64,000 nucleotides of DNA from Theobroma cacao (taxonomy: Eukaryota; Streptophyta; Magnoliopsida; Malvales; Malvaceae). The position numbers and the translations under genes were made by a program. The DNA lies in contig NC_030858.1 of NCBI RefSeq assembly GCF_000208745.1, forward strand, positions 22,789,671 to 22,853,670, given 5' to 3'. Shown piece after piece: positions 57,114 through 64,000 of the stretch. Below the pieces are notes generated by a model that saw only the letters and a list, made by a program, of their open reading frames with translations, made no database searches and had not been told where the DNA came from. The stretch's first letter is position 1. Each line of letters starts with the position of its first letter.

Positions 57114-59926
57114 TGTCACGACCCAGAACTCCCCTCGAGCCCGTGACAATCGCCGCGGTACCCCGATGGGCACTCATCTCCCGGAATGCCAATTGAAACC
57201 CCGCAAGGCTTAATATTAGTTTCTTATTTCCCTCGATGAGTAACCGTTGCCAAATTTTATGTTCTAAAGGATTTTGAGCTATTTCCAACTTAAAACCGAT
57301 AAAATAAAAATTTTTGTCTCATAGGGGCATTTTGGTTATTTTCCACTGAAAATTTCGAAACCAGTTAAAATGTAGTAAACAAGTACCAATTGCATAATTC
57401 ACAATTAAAAATAAGTTTAGGCATCTAAAACCTTTATTCAAAATGAAATTATAATTATTTGAATATAACAAGAAGATAAAACAAAATATTCAATAAAATA
57501 TTTTATTCTCTTATAAACAGAAATTTTGGAGTTATGCGTAAATACTTTTTGTAACGTAAAAACAAAATAAATTCATTCATACTATAGCACAATAAACTAT
57601 TAAATTTACAATATCAAGTGGGCCCACAATAACTAGAATTAAAGAAGCTGTGAACCTACAGTTTGGAAGACGCAATCCAATAGAAATCCCTGATAGAACC
57701 AGCTATCTACAGCCTACTCTGATCCTGAAATGGGTGGAAAGGAGGGTGGTGAGATTATAAAATTCCAGTGAGTAAACAAACACCATTTAAATTAGCTAAA
57801 GCCGAGTAAAAGGAGACAATTAAAATATCCCATCATTTTAAGTATTTTCACAATTTGAAAATTCATCCTAACCCATGTAAACGGTTGTATTTCATTTAAT
57901 TTCTCATTAGGGCTTATGACTTTCATAAACAGTTGGCTCATGCCATCAAATATACTCGATGACACTTTGATCAGAGGCGTACACTTGAGCCCGCCAAGGC
58001 TGTTAAAAATTTCGTATACACGTAAAACATATTTTAGTTTGAGAAAACACAGTCGTTCCTTGGCGTTGGCTGAGTTCCCATTCACGTGGTGGTTTGACGT
58101 GAAGTGAACCCTAAGCTTTACCCCAGGAGATACCCTACGCGCCTCTCCGTTCGAGGTAAGAATATAATGAGGTTTACCGTACCCCTCTAAAAGGCTGGTC
58201 CACAAAAACCCCCTACTGCAGTGATTAATTAATATATAATCCACCAATCAATAAAATTCATTCTATCATGACATGGCAATTATTAAAATTCATAGCCTTT
58301 CAAGGCTAAATACACATTTCATATATTTCAACATCAATACCAATTCAGCCATTCATGCAAATACTGTCATAAGCCATTAGATTCATAAATTTAATTCATA
58401 ACAAGTGGTCTCCAATTACTCTATTTTTCAAAATCATCATTCAATTTTAAAACAATTTATAACATCTTTTCATGTAGACACATTTTATTTGTAAAACTCA
58501 AGATTTACCATTTAATTTCATNNNNNNNNNNNNNNNNNNNNNNNNNNNNNNNNNNNNNNNNNNNNNNNNNNNNNNNNNNNNNNNNNNNNNNNNNNNNNNN
58601 NNNNNNNNNNNNNNNNNNNNNNNNNNNNNNNNNNNNNNNNNNNNNNNNNNNNNNNNNNNNNNNNNNNNNNNNNNNNNNNNNNNNNNNNNNNNNNNNNNNN
58701 NNNNNNNNNNNNNNNNNNNNNNNNNNNNNNNNNNNNNNNNNNNNNNNNNNNNNNNNNNNNNNNNNNNNNNNNNNNNNNNNNNNNNNNNNNNNNNAAAATC
58801 AAGAAATTTTACCTTTGATTGCTTGATTCCTTGAAATCCCACACTTGTTCTTTAATTTTCCCACCTAGGTTTCTTGTTTTTCTTTTCCTCTCTTTTTTCT
58901 TGCTTTGGTCAGCCACACGAAGAGAAAATAAGCTGATTTTTGCTGATTTTAAAGCTAAAAAAAATAAATGGATATTAACTTGACACATGTCACCATCCCA
59001 TTGGTCCATTTTTAATTTCTTAACTATTAAGCTTTCTCTCTCCACCACTTAAACTCCTTCAATTATCCATGATAATATTGGATAAAATCCATGTGCTGAA
59101 CAAGTGTCAGGTGTGTAAAATTACAATTTTGCCCTTGAGGTGGCAAAATTACCATTTTACCCCTATGCTCCGAAAATACCTGGATTATAATTTTTTTCAC
59201 TTATCAACCTCAAATTATACTCCAATGAGTCAAATGTGATCAATCTTGATCAAAAACTTCTTCCAATATTCCAATTTTATCCTCAAGTGGTAAAATTACC
59301 ATTTTACCCCTAGATAATGAAAATTCTGGTTTGACTCCAAATTGATCTTCGAACTCCTAATCACCATATTAAACCATTCTGGGACTTTAATATTCTTAAT
59401 TTCATCTTAAATTCTCTATTTGATCTAGTTTGAGGCTTAAATCAACTTTGTTGTACCTTTAGGTACAATACCGACTTTTGTAAATTTTTTGGGACTCTCC
59501 TAGCATGCAAACATGCTATCCATCACATGTATGTCATGACAAGTATTTTATAGAGTCAGGCTTGACACCTTCTCCCCTACTTGGATCAACCATTTGATTC
59601 TTCTTCATGACTGATTTCGACATCCGGCTAAATATTAATATTGTAATATTATTTTATTAATAAAATATTATTCTATTCTAAAATTTTTATCTTGTCTCCT
59701 TGGTTGCCAAATTCCTTATTATACCTCAATTGACCTCCGAATCACCCTTTTATCTCTCAAATTCTCCTCCGATAAAATATTATTATTTTATTATTATTTA
59801 CTCGCGTGTGGAATATTTTATCATAAATTATTCCTTTCATCTTTTATCACTTTTAAACATTTTAATTGACCTCAATTTGCATCCGATAAACTTTATTAAT
59901 CACTGTTTCAAAGTATGGGGCTTTCA
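57114..59926 (-). repeat. 5' LTR of element F (long form, with gap)
   Basis: 2813 bp are shown, including 273 N. It is closest to 21087-21900 over its first half. The U3 module occupies 59568-59926 and is followed by TGTCAAGCCTGACTCTATA. Stem arms are at 57992-57999 and 58058-58065. By alignment with 22065-22850 the gap hides nearer 780 than 273 bases. Confidence 0.85.
58522..58794. other. assembly gap (N)
   Basis: This is 273 undetermined bases inside the LTR of element F. Open frames reported across it are meaningless. Confidence 1.
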
Positions 59927-60227
59927 TTATCACTCTTTGACACTTAAATTTACGTTAATTGCCCTTTTGTCTTATCGATACGATTATGTTGACTACTCTA
60001 TGGGGGTATAGGGTGTTACAGTAATCTTGCCATACATTGGTGGATGCTCAGTGAATTGATTTTGTCAGTGCAAAATGTAGTCAATTGTTGGGCTTCATTG
60101 TATCCTCGAGATTTATCTCTTGTAACATTTTTACACATAATCAATACAGCAAATAAAACCTTAAGGACAGTGGCACTGTTACACAACATGAAGCCATTTT
60201 GGCATTTTCCAGTTCGAAGTTCTAACA

Positions 60228-60900
60228 TTAAATATTAATTATCATTATTAATTTTTAACATACACACCCCTCTCAAAACGCAACATATGGCTTTGTCATT
60301 TTTTAGTTTCTAAGGGACATTTTTGAGTTTTCAATGAACTGATAAGTGACCATGGCATTTTGACATTTTGAGGGTGTTTTGAACTTTTCATTTATAATAG
60401 TGGGGGCATTTTCGACTCTTGGTTTAAAATGCCAAGGGTTATTTTAGGTGTTTTCTTCTTATTTTCTCTTCTACTTCTGTAACCTTCTTCTATTCTCTAG
60501 AAGCTTCCCAAGTATGTTATTTTTCTCTTTCTCGTTTCTTTATTTCTTTCTTTTTTCCTTATATTACTTTCTTTTTTTTTCTCCCACTTATGTCGTTTAG
60601 GGCTTTCTTTCTTCATTATCATTTTTGCACAATCCATTTTTATTTTATGACTAAGTCCTTGGTTACATTGCTCCCTCTCTATTTTCGATTTGGGTAGGTT
60701 CCATCGCTATATCAATTTAGGTTTCAGCTATATGCTTCTCTCCCTGTCTCGTGTTCAATCTGTCTTAGGCTTACATTTGCTCTCTTTCTTCAACTCAATC
60801 AGTAAGATTTCTTATCTCTATTGTTTGGTCTGCTCTACATATTCTATTTTTTTCTACAAAAGATTGTGTCTGGTTTGTATAAATATGTTCTTTGCTTTAT
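60228..60900. other. non-repetitive-looking DNA upstream of the DXS-like fragment
   Basis: The stretch is T- and pyrimidine-rich (60460-60660), with no clear coding exon. It could hold the old promoter or leader of the fragment that follows, but nothing in it proves that. Confidence 0.4.
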
Positions 60901-61245
60901 ATTGATGATTTGATTTGGGAGAAAGTCCCTACGCCTATACTTGATGTAGTTGAAAACCGTTTCCACTTGAAAAAATTGATTATCAAGGTTTGTGTTTTGA
61001 GCTTTATAATCCTTATATATGCATATGCTTTAAACACACTCAATAATAAGTTGTGTCTGCAGGAACTAAAATTATTAGCGAATAAAATCAATTCAAAATT
61101 GTCTTTGATAATGTTAAGAACTCAAAGTTCTTCAAGGCTAGTTTGGCAACAGTGGGATTGATGGTTGCATTGCATTATATTTCCATGAGGAATGAATATG
61201 ATCCATCTAGGGCTGGGCATGGATGCAATAGTATATCTGCTAGAT
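60901..61245 (+). pseudogene. DXS3-like (1-deoxy-D-xylulose-5-phosphate synthase) gene fragment
   Basis: This is the only host-gene trace found. Exon 60901-60987 reads IWEKVPTPILDVVE and HLKKLIIK, matching the start of mature plant DXS. A 75-bp GT-AG intron (60988-61062, ending gtctgcag) follows. Exon 61063 onward reads ELKLLANKINSKL, then after a frameshift FKASLATVGLMVALHY, then EYDPSRAGHGCNSISARFG. The block order is that of the thiamine-diphosphate enzyme DXS, first step of the plastid MEP pathway. The GHGCNS form and the lack of the TGGH motif resemble the divergent DXS3-like plant class. About 40 residues between ALHY and EYD are missing, and similarity ends near 61245. It is a dead fragment. 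DXS family membership is fairly sure; the class is less so. Confidence 0.7.
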
Positions 61246-61583
61246 TTGGTATTATTTATTGCCTATTATTTAGCTACATTTTTGCTTTAGAGAGAATCAC
61301 CACTTTAAGAAATTTACTTTTGTTGTTTTGATTTCATGTGCTAATAAAGTTTCTCTTAGTTTTGGTGCATAATATTAAAATCTTTTCTCCTACTACAAAT
61401 TGATTTGCCAATATTTAGCAATTTGGTTTGTCGGCTATTTAGTATGTGTACGTTTGGTTAAAATCCTATTCAAGGTTGCTTAGTTGTTATTCTATTTTAT
61501 TTTTCTTCCATTGATAGATTATCATTTCTATTCAAAATAAAACTTGGATATTGAGAATTCTGCTTCATGTTAGGTATGGTAGT
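61246..61583. other. unassigned DNA after the DXS-like fragment
   Basis: This AT-rich stretch has no coding or repeat signal that could be recognised. Confidence 0.4.
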
Positions 61584-62388
61584 TGTTGGGATGAGCCCTG
61601 TAGCTAATTAGGATTGGTTAAGGCTTGATTCCAATCATACAATAGTATCATTAATGTTTAATGATTAGAGGTTTTTCTTCATCAATAAGACATCAATTAT
61701 AATGACTTATAAGTCTAATTCGATGAAATCCATGAGATTAATATACCTTGCAGTTGTGAGATCCTTATGCATCAAAGCATAATCTCAAAATGTTCCTAGT
61801 CAATGTATCATTGAGACTGGATATCAATGATGCTTAGAGACTAGTATATTCTATGTTCCTTACTTTGAAAGTAAGTAATCAATCTAATAACTTGAAGTAT
61901 AGAGATACTTGGAACTAGAATATAGATGCTTGCCTTAGATAGCAAGTTCACTAAACGTGACCCGCCATGAGAAGTGCATTTGGTAATACACTCCAATGTC
62001 TATGCAACACTTCTCATGTGTTAGTCGTGTAAATACTCCCTAGACTTGAGACATCAGGTTGTCTTATATGTGGAGTGCTATGCTTTGATTTCATCCCTAC
62101 GGGTGCCTAACCAAGGATGCTAAAATAGAATACTTTTAGGTATAGTATGAAGCATGTGAAGGCAAATTACTGGTCAAGATAAGAATTATCACCTCAAGTG
62201 TTTTAGAGGACATATTTTATCAGTTCTTGGTTAACATTAGATTATTGAAGTCCTTGGCCAAGGCGACATGGAGATTATAAAAAAAGTTTCATAACTCTCT
62301 ATAAAGCTAATGCTATAACTGTAGGAACAAATATAGAGGTCAGTAAGAGTAGACACTGTACCAAGGTCTTATTATCTCTGAGATATAT
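61584..62388 (+). repeat. possible copia LTR or leader, truncated
   Basis: It begins TGTTGGGATGAGCCC and is less AT-biased than its surroundings, with no coding frame. Its wording (tttgatttcatccctacggg, aaggcaaattactggtcaag) looks like non-coding LTR-element sequence. No partner copy, PBS or TSD is visible, and it is cut by the gypsy LTR at 62389. Confidence 0.35.
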
Positions 62389-64000
62389 TGTCACGACTTG
62401 AAACCTCCTTCGGGCCCATGACAACCATCGCGACGTCCCGATTTACACTCATTACCCGGAATGCCAATCGGAACCCCGTAAGGCTTACGTATCAGTTTCT
62501 TGCCTTTCCTATGAGCAATCGTTGTTAAACATTCCATTTTAAGTAATTACCAGTCGTTTTCGGCTCAAGTAAATCAAAAGACAAAATTATTTTAAAAGGA
62601 TTTATAGACAAAAATTACTATTCAAAATATTGATTAAAATATAGCATTTTTATAGAAAATAATATTTATAGAAACACGTGTAAGTAAAATAAATTCATAC
62701 ATACAATAATTTACAAAGTTATAATGTACAATAATAATTACAATGACAAATGGCCCATAAATACACCAAGTGTTGGTGATAGTAACCTACTGTCTGTGAG
62801 ATAAAGGGGTCAACTGAAATCCTCGACAAAATCGGGTATCTACAAGCTACCACAGGCCTGAAATATTTGGAAAGGAAGTGGGTGAGATTTTGCAATCCCA
62901 ATGAGTAAACAAACATTATTACTAAAGGCGAGTAAAATGAAGGCTAGTTTAAACAACAAATCATAAACCATTTCATAAGGTTTTCAATTTATTTCTTAAA
63001 CCATAAAATATTTGTAATTTACCAAAACAGTTGTTAAGGCTTATGACTTTTATTAAAAACAGGGCTCAAGCCAAAAACTAATTCTCGGGGATACCTTGGT
63101 CGAGGCATCTAACCGAGTCCGCCAAGGTTGTTAAGATTACATGTTAAACACATGTTAGTTTTGAAAACAAACCGCTCCTTGGCGTTGGCCGAGTTACACA
63201 TTCACGCGGGGGTTTGACGTGAAGTGAGCTCTAACACTACCCTGGGAGTTACCCTCCTCGCCTTTACAATCGAAGGAACTATATAACCGGGTTTACCATG
63301 CCACTCTAATAGGCAGTCCACGGAAACCCGCCACTGCAGTGACTAAACCCACCAACTTTAATAAAATTTCGACAGTATAACGTGGCTTTTATTTATTTAC
63401 CCAGCCTGCATAGTAAAAAACAGCTTACATAAATTCCCAATGCAATTATAAAATATAGCCACATATACTCATATATAATAAGTCATTCATAGGAAAATAT
63501 ATTTTTCAAGACAATTGGCAGCCTCCCATTTACTCAATTTCATAATCAAAAGTTTCTTATTTCAGATAATCAACACAATATATTTATTTGTCACACTTAT
63601 TTCTAAAACATCAAAAGTCCCATTTTAATCTCATTTTTGTTTCATAAAATACATAAAGAGCATTTAAAAATAAACTCTAGATAATTTACAATAATAATAG
63701 GTTTACTCACCGTTTGTACAAATTAAATGCTTTCTAGGTGCCCCGATCACTGTTCGTCGGGTACGACTTCCTTACTTTTACCGGAAGGCTTTCCTTCTAG
63801 ACACATTGCAAAAATTATGCAATTCACCACATTAATGCTAAATCACTATATAACTGACTTAAATCGTATGCTAATGCATGGTATGAAATGCAATAGCCTA
63901 AAATGGCTTAAAAGCGGTATTCACCTATTTTTGGCACTTTACTCGATAAATTACTAACGCCCTCCATTTAAACTCTAAATTAATTTTTTTCAGTTTCTAT
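62389..64000 (-). mobile_element. gypsy LTR, truncated by window end
   Basis: On the plus strand it starts TGTCACGACTTG and follows the solo LTR 10786-13564 closely to the window edge, including the frame-like stretch at 63727-63957 (compare 12079-12309). Stem arms are at 63120-63127 and 63177-63184. Whether it is a solo LTR cannot be told here. Confidence 0.88.

Larger units (their letters stand above)
56748..59926 (-). mobile_element. internally deleted gypsy element F
   Basis: The TSD is TTATC (56743-56747 and 59927-59931). In minus order it has a 5' LTR 57114-59926, a PBS GCTCTGATACCA complement at 57095-57106, about 220 bp of leader matching 24262-24431, then a jump near 56889 into the last 140 bp of an LTR (56748-56888). 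All of gag-pol and most of the 3' LTR are gone. The LTR is the long form, starting TGAAAGCCCCATAC and containing the U3 module. Confidence 0.88.
53669..60020 (-). mobile_element. gypsy-like solo LTR Z, split by element F
   Basis: The minus strand starts TGTAACACCCTATACCCC (60020) and ends CGATCATTACA (53669). The flanks are GTGAT (53664-53668) and GTAAT (60021-60025), with one mismatch. Without F the LTR is about 3.17 kb. It is a different family from the other gypsy LTRs, yet 56485-56742 carries the same U3 module as F and 21087-21300. Frames between 55564 and 56121 are pyrimidine-rich LTR sequence with no protein resemblance. Confidence 0.78.
53104..60227 (+). mobile_element. copia-type solo LTR J, split by gypsy LTR Z
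   Basis: The start is TGTTGGATATTTC at 53104 and the end is GTTCTAACA at 60227. The flanks TTACA (53099-53103) and TTAAA (60228-60232) match at four of five bases. The pieces 53104-53668 and 60026-60227 sum to 767 bp. A CTATAAAAAGG box lies at about 53528, and the region after the gap has the look of R-U5 with 'acatttttacacataatcaataca'. No coding sequence is attached. The family is judged from the TGTTGG...CTAACA ends. Confidence 0.65.

Noticed and set aside
60021..60025. Element F extending to 60020
   Set aside because: The TSD TTATC at 56743 and 59927 fixes F at 56748-59926; 59932-60020 belongs to LTR Z.
60690..60905. Upstream frame as an extra exon or transit peptide of the DXS-like fragment
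   Set aside because: No similarity or clear splice junction was seen; it contains no recognisable DXS block before IWEKVPTP.

Overview
This window is plant nuclear DNA made almost entirely of nested LTR retrotransposons. No intact host gene, tRNA, rRNA or CRISPR array was found. It is AT-rich and carries tRNA-iMet-type primer binding sites (TGGTATCAGAGC). Its elements include Sirevirus-type Ty1/copia elements with an envelope-like third gene, and Ty3/gypsy chromovirus-type elements with LTRs near 3 kb. Together these indicate a eudicot. The gypsy polyprotein resembles repeat proteins I remember from Malvaceae such as Theobroma, which is a weak guess from memory. A run of N (58522-58794) shows this is a draft assembly.

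The left two thirds is one nest that can be unpicked through target-site duplications (TSDs). The outermost element, H, is a minus-strand Sirevirus-like copia with its LTR at 40303-43988 and gag at 3289-4133. It was split by copia B (minus, 4139-40153, TSD ATTAC). Copia B was hit twice. Sirevirus A (plus, 5274-18220, TSD TACTT) landed in its reverse transcriptase. A gypsy series (21087-35857, TSD ATGTC) landed in its gag. Sirevirus A then received a gypsy solo LTR (10786-13564, TSD GATAT) in its RNase H. The gypsy series is three LTR generations deep and holds the only nearly intact polyprotein in the window (24432-29287), broken by one 83-bp AT-rich insert. At the far left, Sirevirus C (LTR 1855-3283) lies in the H gag and is cut by a gypsy LTR (1-934).

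The right third is mostly solo LTRs in low-complexity DNA. They are a 2.36-kb and a 2.76-kb gypsy LTR carrying a 42-43-bp minisatellite (40796-43154, TSD CATAA; 50274-53033, TSD ACATG), and a 2.2-kb copia-B-family LTR (47215-49433, TSD TTCCA). There is also a three-deep stack at 53104-60227: copia LTR J holds gypsy LTR Z, which holds gypsy element F. A Sirevirus 3' end (43989 to about 45960) and a LINE-type RNase H remnant (about 45990-46440) lie between. The only trace of a host gene is a decayed fragment resembling 1-deoxy-D-xylulose-5-phosphate synthase, of the divergent plant DXS3-like type, at 60901-61245. It keeps one intron. The window ends inside another gypsy LTR (62389 onward).

The most unusual observations concern the LTRs themselves. 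A U3 module is shared between two different LTR families. One LTR pair has a perfectly identical core of about 1.97 kb between diverged ends. A short RNA stem is conserved, with a wobble pair, in eight gypsy LTR copies. A GT-AG, 78% AT, 83-bp insert interrupts pol. Sirevirus LTR palindromes are decaying at their CpG sites.
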